From Anaerolineales bacterium (GTDB lineage: Bacteria; Chloroflexota; Anaerolineae; Anaerolineales; Villigracilaceae), in the NCBI GenBank assembly GCA_030834895.1, contig JAUQXA010000007.1, positions 124,001 to 188,000 on the forward strand: 64,000 nucleotides of DNA, given 5' to 3'. Of the stretch, positions 7,302 through 15,391 are shown piece by piece (the first letter of the stretch is position 1; every line of letters starts with the position of its first letter). Below the pieces are notes generated by a model. It searched no databases. It saw only the letters and a list, made by a program, of their open reading frames with translations, and was not told the origin of the DNA. The translations under genes and the position numbers were made by a program.

Positions 7302-7990
7302 TCTTCTTTGACGTTATTTCCCGAACTTTGCGAAATCAATCCAAGTGAAACAGCGCGCATGACAGCCTCGGTGCGGCTATTGGACTGCAGTTTGGCGAAG
7401 ATGTGCGCAAGATGCCCCTGCACGGTGCGGTCGCTGATGGAGAGTTGCATGCCAATTGCTTTGTTCGTAAATCCTCTTGCAGCAAGACGCAACACATCCA
7501 ATTCGCGGTCTGTCAGTGGTTCGACGATTTTCTGTTCCGTCCCTTTGAACAGATTGGACATCAATTTGCGCGTGATGGCTGGGTCGAGTGCAGACTTTCC
7601 TTCATTTACATCGCGCACAGCTTGAATGAGGTCATCGGTCTGCGCTGTCTTGAGCACATATCCATTTGCGCCCGCCTGCAATACTGCCATCACATAAGGA
7701 TCGTCATCGTACGCGGTGAGAATCAAAACACCAACTTCCGGCATCTGAGCGCGCACCCAGCGGGTAACCTCAATGCCGCTGGCTTTGGGCATTTGGATAT
7801 CGAGGACGGCAACATCGGGTTTGTGTTTCTGAATGAGCGCCTGGGCCTCTTCGCCATCGCCCGCCTCGGCAATAACGTGGAGATCGTCCGCGCTTTCGAG
7901 CAGTTGACGAATCCCCGCGCGGACGATGTGATGATCGTCAGCCAGAAGAATGCGAATTTTGGTTTTTGATTTGTTCGAGGACTTTGCCAT
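7298..7990 (-). CDS. LuxR/NarL-family response regulator
   Basis: 230 residues. The N-terminal receiver has acidic residues DD at 18-19, phosphoacceptor Asp64 (AVLDIQM) and Lys in the VLKT stretch. The C-terminal LuxR-type HTH begins at LTDRELDVLRLAA. It is the partner of the kinase that starts inside its stop codon. Its first codons overlap the 3' end of the upstream DUF2085 gene by 53 nt, which implies translational coupling. Dimeric LuxR-type regulators bind short inverted repeats, so it is a reasonable candidate for the ATAGGCA-N4-TGCCTAT sites (inference). Confidence 0.93.
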   Translation of the reverse strand: MAKSSNKSKTKIRILLADDHHIVRAGIRQLLESADDLHVIAEAGDGEEAQALIQKHKPDVAVLDIQMPKASGIEVTRWVRAQMPEVGVLILTAYDDDPYVMAVLQAGANGYVLKTAQTDDLIQAVRDVNEGKSALDPAITRKLMSNLFKGTEQKIVEPLTDRELDVLRLAARGFTNKAIGMQLSISDRTVQGHLAHIFAKLQSNSRTEAVMRAVSLGLISQSSGNNVKEE

Positions 7991-8711
7991 AACTTATTTT
8001 ATCCAATTCCTGGTTGAGGGCCTGTGTCTGAAAAATGTATGGGAAGGCGAGCCAGACGATTCCAAATCCAGCCAAAAGTCCAGAAAGAAAGCGCACGATG
8101 GAGTTGAACGAACCGAGCGCATCGCCTGTGTAGAATATCGCAGAAAATGAGTGATTCGTCAATACGGCGAGCCATTGATTCGTATCCCGAAACCCCTGCC
8201 CAATGCCGGCAAAATCACTAATGGTATGAGTACCGCCATCCATTATAAGAGGGAGCAGGAGCAAAACAAATGTCCACCATGACAATGGTTTGACTTTGCG
8301 GCGAAGCGGGAACCATAAAGCTGCAAATACCCAGACACTGGTGTAAAACGAAATCATACGGTCTGACCAGGCGATCTTCCATCCCATTGTTTCATTGCCG
8401 ATGAACTTACGGAGGATGAGCGGATTGATCGTATCCTGCCAAGCGGCTTGAATTTCATTCAACGAATACATGGTCTTTTCGCCAAATAGAAAGAAGGAAC
8501 GTTCCGGCAATTGGTGGCAGAAAAATGAGTATATGAAATAGATCGCCTTTCCCACACCCGTCCAGCCAAGATACATGAAGAAGGGGGCGAGAAAAGGCGT
8601 GAATACCCACAATCCATAGATGGCGAGAAATAATTCAAACCAGTGGCGGGACAACCACTCCCCAACAGATTGCAAGTTTTGTGCGTTCAATGGCAATTTG
8701 ACGGTAGACAT
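7938..8711 (-). CDS. DUF2085 membrane protein
   Basis: 257 residues with about five membrane helices. The DUF2085 signature is around FFCHQLPERSFFLFG, with Cys and His in the conserved place. The function of this family is unknown; the Cys/His pair suggests metal or redox contact. It lies 7 nt downstream of the DUF3105 gene and overlaps the response regulator start, so the block DUF3105-DUF2085-regulator-kinase reads as one transcription unit. A second, divergent DUF2085 protein is at 49156. Confidence 0.85.
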   Translation of the reverse strand: MSTVKLPLNAQNLQSVGEWLSRHWFELFLAIYGLWVFTPFLAPFFMYLGWTGVGKAIYFIYSFFCHQLPERSFFLFGEKTMYSLNEIQAAWQDTINPLILRKFIGNETMGWKIAWSDRMISFYTSVWVFAALWFPLRRKVKPLSWWTFVLLLLPLIMDGGTHTISDFAGIGQGFRDTNQWLAVLTNHSFSAIFYTGDALGSFNSIVRFLSGLLAGFGIVWLAFPYIFQTQALNQELDKISYGKVLEQIKNQNSHSSG

Positions 8712-8718
8712 TCAATCC

Positions 8719-9297
8719 TTATGGTGCATCGGGTTCGGGCGCACGGTTGAGGTTGGCGCGATAAAAGGCTTTGGTTTGTTCTGAGTCAAACGTTTCAAAA
8801 CGTTGCAATCGTCCCCAGGATGTCATGACAAGAGGAACGTCGAGGGATGGCCAAGGATAGGCAATCAGCTTTGTGCCGCCCAGATCATCCATTGTGGTTT
8901 TAATTTGCTCCTTCAAGTTCGTACAACCAGATTCGTCAAGAAGGTCGCAGTTGTACCAGAAGATGACATAGCCGTGTTCCAGGTTATGGACGAGATAACC
9001 AGCAGGAAACTGGTAATTGTTATTATCAAAAAATCCCGCCTGGGCTTCCTCCGCGTAATGCGGACCCGAGGTCGGCGGGTCGGAGTTGTACTGGCCTGGG
9101 TCGCTGTCGACCGGGATATGCGGATCGCTGACCATGACTTGGACAGGTTCACCTGCAGCGGGACGCACGCCTTGCCAGATGATGAAACTGATGATCGCGA
9201 GTGCGACCACCCCAAGCCCACCCCAGATAAGATTCGTTCGCAACTTCTGCTTGCGCTGACGTTCTTGTATTTTCTGCCGATTGGATTTTGAATTCAT
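8719..9297 (-). CDS. DUF3105 membrane-anchored protein
   Basis: 192 residues: a basic N-terminus, one membrane segment (about 23-43), then an extracytoplasmic domain with the DUF3105 signatures PPTSGPHY and LVHNLEHGYV. The conserved His residues and the Cys pair in NCDLLDESGC suggest metal binding; no reaction is known. In Chloroflexota and Actinobacteria this family is often found near copper-handling genes. It is first in the unit that continues with DUF2085 and the two-component system. Start at ATG 9297. Confidence 0.85.
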   Translation of the reverse strand: MNSKSNRQKIQERQRKQKLRTNLIWGGLGVVALAIISFIIWQGVRPAAGEPVQVMVSDPHIPVDSDPGQYNSDPPTSGPHYAEEAQAGFFDNNNYQFPAGYLVHNLEHGYVIFWYNCDLLDESGCTNLKEQIKTTMDDLGGTKLIAYPWPSLDVPLVMTSWGRLQRFETFDSEQTKAFYRANLNRAPEPDAP

Positions 9298-9320
9298 AGG
9301 ATTTCCGAATTTATTGGTAA

Positions 9321-9350
9321 ACGGGCATCAAGATGTTTCTTGATGCCCGT
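9321..9350 (-). terminator. Hairpin downstream of the YtkA-like gene
   Basis: A 12-bp perfect stem (9321-9332 with 9339-9350) with a 6-nt loop, placed between the stop at 9362 and the DUF3105 start. The T-run is weak, so it may act as a partial terminator. Confidence 0.65.
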
Positions 9351-9361
9351 CAATATTTGGA

Positions 9362-9757
9362 CTACTGAATTGGAAGTTCGATTTCTTCTTTATAATCCAG
9401 TTCACCTTTACGCACATAAACGGTCAACTTCCAGTCACCCGAATCACTAAAATTGGCCTTGATGGAATATTTTCCTCCGCCTTGTTCGGTGGCTAGGCCG
9501 CTCATGCCCATTCCCGCCATCGCAGGATGATCCGCAGCCACATCCACTTTGGCGCCTTCGATGGGATTACCATTCGCGTCGGTGATGGTCAACATCAATT
9601 CCATATCTCCCTTCATCGCCGGGGTGGGATTGGTTTCCACTTTAATGTTCACTTGTTTTGATGAAGTCGTTTCAGCAGGTGTTGTCGCCGCGCTTCCACA
9701 AGCCGCCAGTAAAACAGATAATGCAACGAGCAGACTGACAAAGATAAATTTACGCAT
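9362..9757 (-). CDS. YtkA/FixH-like lipoprotein
   Basis: 131 residues from ATG 9757, chosen because AAAGGAGA precedes it; a longer frame to 9796 lacks one. The signal peptide ends in LLAAC, then comes an Ig-like YtkA domain with the HPAMAGMGM stretch. The Met/His pattern there resembles extracellular Cu(I) sites. It follows the multicopper oxidase gene after 25 nt and is presumably cotranscribed. A role in copper delivery or sensing outside the cell is inferred. Confidence 0.85.
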   Translation of the reverse strand: MRKFIFVSLLVALSVLLAACGSAATTPAETTSSKQVNIKVETNPTPAMKGDMELMLTITDANGNPIEGAKVDVAADHPAMAGMGMSGLATEQGGGKYSIKANFSDSGDWKLTVYVRKGELDYKEEIELPIQ

Positions 9758-9782
9758 TGTTCTTTCTCCTTTAATAAAATGA

Positions 9783-10886
9783 TTATTCAATGACATTGAT
9801 CATCAACATCAAGCCGCCCGGCTCGACGTTGTCATTGGTGGTGTGGTGCAGGATGTGGCAGTGCAGCATCCATTGCCCCGTTTCTGTGGCGACGAATTCA
9901 ATATCGTATCGTTCGCCTGGTGCAACACTGACTGTATCCTTGGTTAGCTGTGCATCTTCCGGTACGGGATGTCCATCGGTGGCAACGATTTTGAAGGGCA
10001 TTCCATGCAGGTGCATTGGATGGATGAACTGGCCGATTGCAATTAGCCGCAGCCGAACCAGATCGCCTTTCTTAACTGTGATCGTCTCCGTCGCAGGGAA
10101 TGACTTGCCATTGATCGTAAAGTAATTAGGCTCCATTCCGCCCATCGGCATGGCGGCGTAAGTCTGTCCATCCGTCATCCGCGATTCAGAAATCATCAGC
10201 ACTTTATCCACCACAGGCGGGTTGGCTTCGGGTTCCTTTGGCTCAATGATGAACGGAGCATACAAACCTGCGCTTACTTGTACATCGCCTTCAAAATGCG
10301 AGTGATACATGAACGTGCCTGTGGGCTTGGCGATGAATTCATAGGTGAAAGTTTCGCCAGGTTGAATGGGATCCTGGGTGACTCCAGGCACGCCGTCCAT
10401 CGCGTTGGGAACTTCGACTCCATGCCAGTGAATGGTGGTTGGATCAGGCAGTTCATTCTTTACAATAATCTTGACCTGATCACCCTCTGTGACACGGATC
10501 ATCGGGCCAGGCACGGTCCCGTTGTATGTATATGCCGTTACTGTGACGCCATCCAGAATCGGCCACTGCACCGCTTTTGTCGTCAGTTCAAATACCTTGA
10601 TGCCATCTTCTTCGCGATAGGCAAGCGGCTGTCCACCCTCAGTTTCAGTGGCAGGCTGAACGTTCGGGGCGGTGATCGGCTCCATCATATGCGCGGCTCC
10701 GGGATTATCTGCCATCATGCTGCCTGGGGTTGGAATCTCGTCCACACTTGTACCTGGCGCAAGTGTCATATTGGAGTTGTTGTTATTCATTGGCATCGTG
10801 TTACTAGGCGATGCAGCAGGTGCGCAGGCTGACAAAATCAAAGCCAGAACCATTAACGAAAAAATCATTGCTTTCTTTATTCTCAT
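9783..10886 (-). CDS. Two-domain multicopper oxidase, lipoprotein
   Basis: 367 residues with lipobox LSAC (Cys21), a Met/Asn-rich linker, and two cupredoxin domains. Copper ligands can be read directly: HWH (153, 155), HSH (195, 197), HPMHLH (289, 292, 294) and HCHILHH (342-344, 348). The type 1 site (Cys343) is in the C-terminal domain, with the trinuclear His pairs in both, as in laccase/CopA-type oxidases rather than nitrite reductase. The likely activity is oxidation of Cu(I) or organic substrates by O2. An ATAGGCA palindrome (copy B) lies 84 nt upstream. Confidence 0.93.
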   Translation of the reverse strand: MRIKKAMIFSLMVLALILSACAPAASPSNTMPMNNNNSNMTLAPGTSVDEIPTPGSMMADNPGAAHMMEPITAPNVQPATETEGGQPLAYREEDGIKVFELTTKAVQWPILDGVTVTAYTYNGTVPGPMIRVTEGDQVKIIVKNELPDPTTIHWHGVEVPNAMDGVPGVTQDPIQPGETFTYEFIAKPTGTFMYHSHFEGDVQVSAGLYAPFIIEPKEPEANPPVVDKVLMISESRMTDGQTYAAMPMGGMEPNYFTINGKSFPATETITVKKGDLVRLRLIAIGQFIHPMHLHGMPFKIVATDGHPVPEDAQLTKDTVSVAPGERYDIEFVATETGQWMLHCHILHHTTNDNVEPGGLMLMINVIE

Positions 10887-10970
10887 ATTTCCTCTTATTG
10901 AAAGTTAGGATAGCCCCCAAGTATAAGGAAATCTCACCCTCCCTAACAGCGCAATATGACGCATCAAAAT

Positions 10971-10988
10971 ATAGGCAATTTTGCCTAT
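10971..10988. promoter_or_regulatory. Palindromic operator, copy B (ATAGGCA-ATTT-TGCCTAT)
   Basis: Perfect 7-bp inverted repeat with a 4-nt centre, 84 nt before the multicopper oxidase start. It overlaps the last codon of the upstream gene, so its conservation is not explained by coding. Confidence 0.75.
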
Positions 10989-11350
10989 TCAGCCTGTGTC
11001 ATGGAAACAGGGGGTTTGATTTCAAGTGCCTGCCGTATTGAATTAATCAATTTTGCATCCGCCCGCTGTCGCGGATTGTCTGCAATGGAAAGCCAGGTTT
11101 GCCCATCATTGCCATGCAGGATCAATGTGACTGGTTCTGCGGCTTTTCCATAAACCAGCAGGACCACCATCTGGCAGGCACACTCATCCGTCCCATGATT
11201 CGGGCAGGGACAATCGTGCATCGCAAGTCGTGCCGTATGCAAATCAAACGTTTGTTTTGGACGCAAATCTGCCTGCAATAGCTGTTTCTTTGTCCATTGC
11301 AATGCTTCATTACAGGGATGGTTGACAGATAAGAACGGAGAAGTATTCAT
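10985..11350 (-). CDS. Small Cys-rich cytoplasmic protein of unknown function
   Basis: 121 residues from ATG 11350, preceded by GAGG; a GTG two codons earlier is possible. There is no signal peptide or membrane helix. The centre carries MHDCPCPNHGTDECACQM, i.e. CxC-x2-H-x4-CxC, a plausible metal or cluster site. I do not recognise the family. Operator copy C lies 70 nt upstream and copy B at its 3' end, so it appears to belong to the same regulon as the multicopper oxidase. A cytoplasmic metal-binding or sensor role is a guess. Confidence 0.75.
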   Translation of the reverse strand: MNTSPFLSVNHPCNEALQWTKKQLLQADLRPKQTFDLHTARLAMHDCPCPNHGTDECACQMVVLLVYGKAAEPVTLILHGNDGQTWLSIADNPRQRADAKLINSIRQALEIKPPVSMTQAE

Positions 11351-11420
11351 AAGCACCTCGAATAATCCAATTGTATGGAATCTTTCTAGGCGCGTGAAGA
11401 GCCGCGTGGCGTATTCGCAG

Positions 11421-11438
11421 ATAGGCAGAATCGCCTAT
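11421..11438. promoter_or_regulatory. Palindromic operator, copy C (ATAGGCA-GAAT-CGCCTAT)
   Basis: Inverted repeat with one mismatch in the right arm, 70 nt upstream of the Cys-rich protein start on the minus strand. Confidence 0.65.
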
Positions 11439-11444
11439 AAGAAT

Positions 11445-11474
11445 CTTCCCTCGTTTATTGAAAAACGAGGGAAG
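11445..11474 (-). terminator. Hairpin downstream of the YVTN lipoprotein gene
   Basis: A 12-bp perfect stem CTTCCCTCGTTT/AAACGAGGGAAG, 30 nt after the stop at 11504 on the minus strand and just before operator C. No clear T-run follows, so termination strength is uncertain. Confidence 0.55.
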
Positions 11475-11503
11475 AAAATTCAATTAATTTAATCGGAATA
11501 TTC

Positions 11504-12631
11504 TCAGGGTGTCATTCCCGGCATATCCATCTGTCCGCCTTCCGGAATTTCAAGTTGTATTTCAGATGAAGGGGCCGGGACAGCGGGCAGCGTTGAGAAA
11601 CTAATTCCGTTTGGAGCAGAGCCGCTTGGAATGGTTGCAATGACAGACTGCTGTTCAATGTCTATTACTGACACCGTATTCTCAAAGATATTTGTGATGT
11701 AAGCGTAACGACCTGAAGGATCAATCACCACACCGTGCGCGCCCTTGCCAGTCTCAATCGTGGCAACAACGGTAAATGTGGCAACATCCACAATGGAAAC
11801 CGATGTGCTGGGGCTGTCTTGTGTCCCCTGGTTGGCGACCAGAACATATTTATTGTCAGGGGTGACGAAGACCTGGATCGGACCACCTCCCACGGACACC
11901 TTGCCAACCAGTGAACCTTTGGCTACATCCACCTTGCCAAGCGCATTTTCTGCATTTAGCGAAAAATATACAACCTGCCCATCAGGAGAAAACCCTACTT
12001 GCACGGGACTCTCTCCGACCTCGATGTCTGCGACCAGTGTGTCGCTCTGGGTGTCAATCACGCTCAATGTGGTGGATTTGGCATTCGCCACAAATACCCA
12101 TCGACCATCGGGACTGGGCCTCAAACCATGCGGATATTCTCCAACTGGAATGGTCGCAGTGGACATCCTGGTTTCCACGTCAATGACCGTCACTGTATTA
12201 TCTGCCCCGTTGGTTACATAGGCTTTCTTGCCATCGGGGGATAAGACAATATGAGCAGGCATGGAACCTGTTGGAACAATGCCATAAACCTCGTAGGTCA
12301 CAGCATTAATCAGGACAGCGAGCGAATCATGCCCGCTGACCGCCCATACTGTTTTACCATCGGGGGCAGCCTGCAGGTTATGTGCTCCTTCGATTCCTGT
12401 CAGCGTCGTGAGCACCTGATTCGTGGACGCATCGATCACTGTGATACTGTTGCCTTCTTCATCGGCCACCCAAACTGTTCCCTCGACATTTGCCTTTGGC
12501 TGGCTTGCTGTTGGTTGAATTGTTTTGGGCTGGCTTGCTGTCGGCTGCTGGCTTGTATTGCCACCGCATGCACTCAAAACAACTGTGACCGCCAACAACA
12601 GGATGATCCTCCAAATTACAGGTTGTTTCAT
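11504..12631 (-). CDS. YVTN-family beta-propeller lipoprotein
   Basis: 375 residues: signal peptide with lipobox LSAC, a low-complexity PTASQPK repeat linker, then about seven blades. The repeating pattern is VxVIDxxTxxVxxTIxVGxxPxxxxxSPDGxxxYVTN. Such propellers (YncE-like) are surface binding or scaffolding proteins, and some associate with cytochrome or copper enzymes. The C-terminal tail ends in a Met-rich stretch (GQMDMPGMTP), which could bind copper. Start at ATG 12631 after AGGAGT. The degenerate operator D lies 75 nt upstream. Confidence 0.9.
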   Translation of the reverse strand: MKQPVIWRIILLLAVTVVLSACGGNTSQQPTASQPKTIQPTASQPKANVEGTVWVADEEGNSITVIDASTNQVLTTLTGIEGAHNLQAAPDGKTVWAVSGHDSLAVLINAVTYEVYGIVPTGSMPAHIVLSPDGKKAYVTNGADNTVTVIDVETRMSTATIPVGEYPHGLRPSPDGRWVFVANAKSTTLSVIDTQSDTLVADIEVGESPVQVGFSPDGQVVYFSLNAENALGKVDVAKGSLVGKVSVGGGPIQVFVTPDNKYVLVANQGTQDSPSTSVSIVDVATFTVVATIETGKGAHGVVIDPSGRYAYITNIFENTVSVIDIEQQSVIATIPSGSAPNGISFSTLPAVPAPSSEIQLEIPEGGQMDMPGMTP

Positions 12632-12706
12632 TATTCTTACAACTCCTATGAGATTTGATTTGCCGAACTACGCCTAAACTTATACAGCATTCAATGGGAG
12701 TTGAAT

Positions 12707-12724
12707 ATAAGCAGTATTGCCTAA
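12707..12724. promoter_or_regulatory. Degenerate palindromic operator, copy D (ATAAGCA-GTAT-TGCCTAA)
   Basis: Matches the other copies at 12 of 14 arm positions and lies 75 nt upstream of the YVTN lipoprotein start. Weaker than copies A, B and E. Confidence 0.5.
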
Positions 12725-12839
12725 TACAATGCTATTTATCCAAATTCGCTTGATGATGGGCGTAATCTCATCAAATCATTCGAGTATGTGTCCACTATAA
12801 GTCCAGAGAAGAAGCGGAAATTCCGTCATACTTAAATGG

Positions 12840-13040
12840 CTATGTCTCGTTCGCTTTGATATATTGCTCCGGCACACGCTCAAACAAATGTTTGCATGCT
12901 TTGGAACAAAAATAATAAGTCTTGCCCTTATACAGAAACTTGAACGGCGGATTCTGCGGATCAACTTTCATTTCACATACAGGGTCAATCTCAAATGTCT
13001 GACCCGCCGCAGTAAATCTTTGCATATTGAAACTATTCAT
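12840..13040 (-). CDS. YHS-domain protein
   Basis: 66 residues containing one YHS domain: DPVCEMKVDP, then YKGKTYYFCSKACKHLFE. The two cysteine regions are the metal ligands known from the YHS motif in copper and mercury handling proteins and P-type ATPases. There is no signal peptide, so it is cytoplasmic. It probably buffers or delivers soft metal ions as part of the surrounding copper/redox block. Start at ATG 13040; a run of T and purines (AAAAAAGGAAAAAA) provides a weak ribosome site. Confidence 0.9.
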   Translation of the reverse strand: MNSFNMQRFTAAGQTFEIDPVCEMKVDPQNPPFKFLYKGKTYYFCSKACKHLFERVPEQYIKANET

Positions 13041-13090
13041 TATTTTTTCCTTTTTTTCTTTTCAAATTTAAGAAAGCAAGTTGTATTTAT

Positions 13091-13891
13091 TTACCTGCCA
13101 ATCTTGGTGATTATGTGTCTTGTATGATGTTCTTCTTTTTCCTGATACATTAGTTTGTCCGCCAGTTCCATGATTTCTACCATGTTTTTTCCATCCGACG
13201 GATAGGTGGCGGCTCCAATACTTAATTCAATTCCCATTGGGAGGACGGAAGTTCTGAGGCGATTAACCATGCTTATTGCGCCCTCTTTGCATAAGCCGGG
13301 GCAGATGATCACAAATTCATCCCCTCCATACCGCGCCACCATATCCTGCGTTCGGATAAATCTGGTCAAATAATTGGCAACCGAGCGCAATGCTTCATCT
13401 CCAGCGGTGTGCCCATACTGATCGTTGAGGAATTTGAATTCATCAACATCTATCATTGCAATCGTCAGAGGCTGGTTTTCGAGTTTTGCATATTCCAAAC
13501 TGGACTTGAACTGGCGGTCGAAGGCACGCCGATTTAGTACGCCTGTTAATTCGTCGGTATAAGATTCAATTTGTGAGCGCTTGACCTGACCCTTCATAGC
13601 CAAAATTTCTCTTTGCTTTCTGAACGCGCGGCGCAGGGAAAATGCCGTTATGAAGACGGCGACCAGCCAGAGTCCGATGCTCATGGGATGATAGGGGAAC
13701 ATGTTTTTAAGCGACATCTGAAAAGAAAATTGAATGCTCATACCATGCAGGGAATGTTCGTAATCCAAAACCAACATGTGCAGGGTAAAGAGTGGCAGTC
13801 CTACGAAAATTGCCCACGCCAGGGCGATCAAAAAGTCGCTGACCGTTTCGTTTTTCAGGATACGCGTCAAAAGATTAAGAGGAGATTTCAT
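13091..13891 (-). CDS. Membrane diguanylate cyclase (GGDEF)
   Basis: 266 residues from ATG 13891 after AGGAAG; an upstream in-frame ATG at 13927 is possible but has a poorer ribosome site. There are two N-terminal membrane helices, a short basic linker, then a GGDEF domain with the intact active motif RYGGDEF and the substrate-side DELTGVLNRRAF. No inhibitory RxxD is obvious just before it. It should make cyclic-di-GMP. Regulation is unknown, and it lies 42 nt downstream of the zinc ribbon gene. Confidence 0.92.
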   Translation of the reverse strand: MKSPLNLLTRILKNETVSDFLIALAWAIFVGLPLFTLHMLVLDYEHSLHGMSIQFSFQMSLKNMFPYHPMSIGLWLVAVFITAFSLRRAFRKQREILAMKGQVKRSQIESYTDELTGVLNRRAFDRQFKSSLEYAKLENQPLTIAMIDVDEFKFLNDQYGHTAGDEALRSVANYLTRFIRTQDMVARYGGDEFVIICPGLCKEGAISMVNRLRTSVLPMGIELSIGAATYPSDGKNMVEIMELADKLMYQEKEEHHTRHIITKIGR

Positions 13892-13933
13892 AAAATGTCT
13901 TCCTGCCCAAAACGGCACAGCTTTCATGTCCTA

Positions 13934-14194
13934 TTATTTTTGGGAATTGGGCGCGCCACATGATGGGCAATACCGCGCGTTGCCTTCCATTTGATTGCCA
14001 CAATACGAGCAGGCATGAGGCTTCAACCCCGTTCCGCATTGGGGGCACCAAGCGAACGCTGATGAAACTTTTGATTTGCAATTTGGGCAGGTCGCCTGCA
14101 AAGTCAAAACAGCCGTGGGACGTGTCGGCTCATTTGCCAACATTCCTGATGCAACAAGTGGGAACAACAGATTACCAATTCCTCTACCACACAT
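13934..14194 (-). CDS. Double zinc-ribbon protein
   Basis: 86 residues from ATG 14194 (AAGGAG upstream). A short hydrophobic N-terminus (GIGNLLFPLVASGML) is followed by two CxxC...CxxC zinc ribbons: CPNC/CPQC and CSYC/CPSC. No function is known for this arrangement. It is divergent from the CCxHH membrane protein gene, with operator E between them, so both may answer to the same regulator. Confidence 0.8.
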   Translation of the reverse strand: MCGRGIGNLLFPLVASGMLANEPTRPTAVLTLQATCPNCKSKVSSAFAWCPQCGTGLKPHACSYCGNQMEGNARYCPSCGAPNSQK

Positions 14195-14271
14195 GATTTT
14201 CTCCTTTTTATTTACGCACCACATCCTAACAGGTAAATGTAAAGAACTGATAAAGAAAGAGGCTGGATTGC

Positions 14272-14289
14272 ATAGGCAGAATTGCCTAT
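14272..14289. promoter_or_regulatory. Palindromic operator, copy E (ATAGGCA-GAAT-TGCCTAT)
   Basis: Perfect 7-bp inverted repeat with a 4-nt centre, in the divergent promoter region. It is 67 nt before the start at 14357 and 77 nt before the minus-strand start at 14194. Confidence 0.75.
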
Positions 14290-14356
14290 CGGCTTTATAG
14301 CAATCTGGCGCAAGACGTTCGCAGACATAAAAGCTATCATGTGTAAAAGGAGATTC

Positions 14357-14836
14357 ATGGTGAAACGTTTTCTAATTCCCCTCACAGCTTTCGTGCTTGG
14401 CTCCGCCTTCATCGCTTCATTCTATATCGGTATTCTCACCTGGGCACAAGGCTGGGGTTACGCTTCCTCGCAACTCGTGCGCGACCGCTGGTATGTCATT
14501 CCGATTATCATCGGCTTTGGCGTTCAAGCTGCGCTCTACGCCATTTTACGCTTTCGCCTCTTTATTCCAATTACATCTACAGGTCATGCTGGTTCCATGA
14601 TGGGCGCAAGTGGAGGCACATCCGCCACCGCAATGGTTGCCTGTTGTATACATCACGTTACTGATGTTCTCCCCATCCTTGGATTGAGCGCGGCGGCAAG
14701 CTTTCTCACCCGTTACCAGCGTCCATTCATGCTGGTCGGTCTCGCCATGAACTTGATTGGAATTGGAGTCATGCTCTTTGTGCTTTATCGTGAACGACAA
14801 AAACTAAAACTGCAACCTGTTCTGGAGACAATATGA
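14357..14836 (+). CDS. Four-helix membrane protein with a CCxHH motif
   Basis: 159 residues from ATG 14357, set by AAGGAGA. Four membrane helices are predicted by eye. The third helix region reads GGTSATAMVACCIHHVTDVLP: two Cys and two His in a membrane, strongly suggestive of a soft-metal path or heme-like site. The family is unnamed to me. It starts an operon with a lipoprotein (4-nt overlap), a Rieske protein, a DUF2933 protein and an L,D-transpeptidase. Transport or insertion of copper is a reasonable but unproven guess. A decayed copy of its 5' end is at 1262-1377. Confidence 0.8.
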   Translation: MVKRFLIPLTAFVLGSAFIASFYIGILTWAQGWGYASSQLVRDRWYVIPIIIGFGVQAALYAILRFRLFIPITSTGHAGSMMGASGGTSATAMVACCIHHVTDVLPILGLSAAASFLTRYQRPFMLVGLAMNLIGIGVMLFVLYRERQKLKLQPVLETI

Positions 14837-15369
14837 AACGAATTCTTCTACCCGTGCTTTTGACTTTATCACTTGTGCTTGCCGCATGTTCTGCAAGTTC
14901 CACTCCTCCTCCTTCGAGTGCCGCTCAGGACAATCCTCAGCCCGCTTCCGTTTCTGATATTACCCCCACCCCAACAGATGATCCTGCCATCCTTGCGACA
15001 TTATTTCCCAACATGGGTGGCAATTCGGAAATGACTCGCTCCGACCAACAGGGCGCAATCATCATGGAAATTACCCCGATCAACCTTGGTGTTCCCGCCG
15101 ACACCCTTGAATTCGAAGTAGTGCTGACCACCCATTCGATTGACTTGAGTATGGATCTGGCAACCCTGTCCACTCTCACCACCGACACAGGTGTCAGCGT
15201 GGAATCAACACTCTGGGACGCGCCGCGCGGCGGTCATCACGTGGAAGGCAAGTTGATCTTTCCCGCGACCAAAGACGACAAGTCAGTTCTCGAAGGCGCG
15301 ACAAAGCTAACCCTCACCATCATTAACGTGGATACGCCCACTCGTATCTTTGAATGGGAGCTGAAGTAA
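14833..15369 (+). CDS. Lipoprotein of unknown function
   Basis: 178 residues. The signal peptide ends LVLAAC (Cys19), followed by a Pro/Ser/Thr-rich linker and a beta-rich domain with THSIDLSMDL and WDAPRGGHHVEG. The paired His and the acidic positions could bind a cation. Its ATG overlaps the stop of the CCxHH membrane gene (ATGA), showing tight coupling. I know no function; working with the membrane partner outside the cell is inferred. Confidence 0.8.
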   Translation: MKRILLPVLLTLSLVLAACSASSTPPPSSAAQDNPQPASVSDITPTPTDDPAILATLFPNMGGNSEMTRSDQQGAIIMEITPINLGVPADTLEFEVVLTTHSIDLSMDLATLSTLTTDTGVSVESTLWDAPRGGHHVEGKLIFPATKDDKSVLEGATKLTLTIINVDTPTRIFEWELK

Positions 15370-15391
15370 GACCTTTGCAAAGGAGGCAGAT

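Noticed and set aside
9783..10886. Copper nitrite reductase (NirK)
   Set aside because: The type 1 copper HCH motif is in the C-terminal domain, with full trinuclear His pairs, as in multicopper oxidases.
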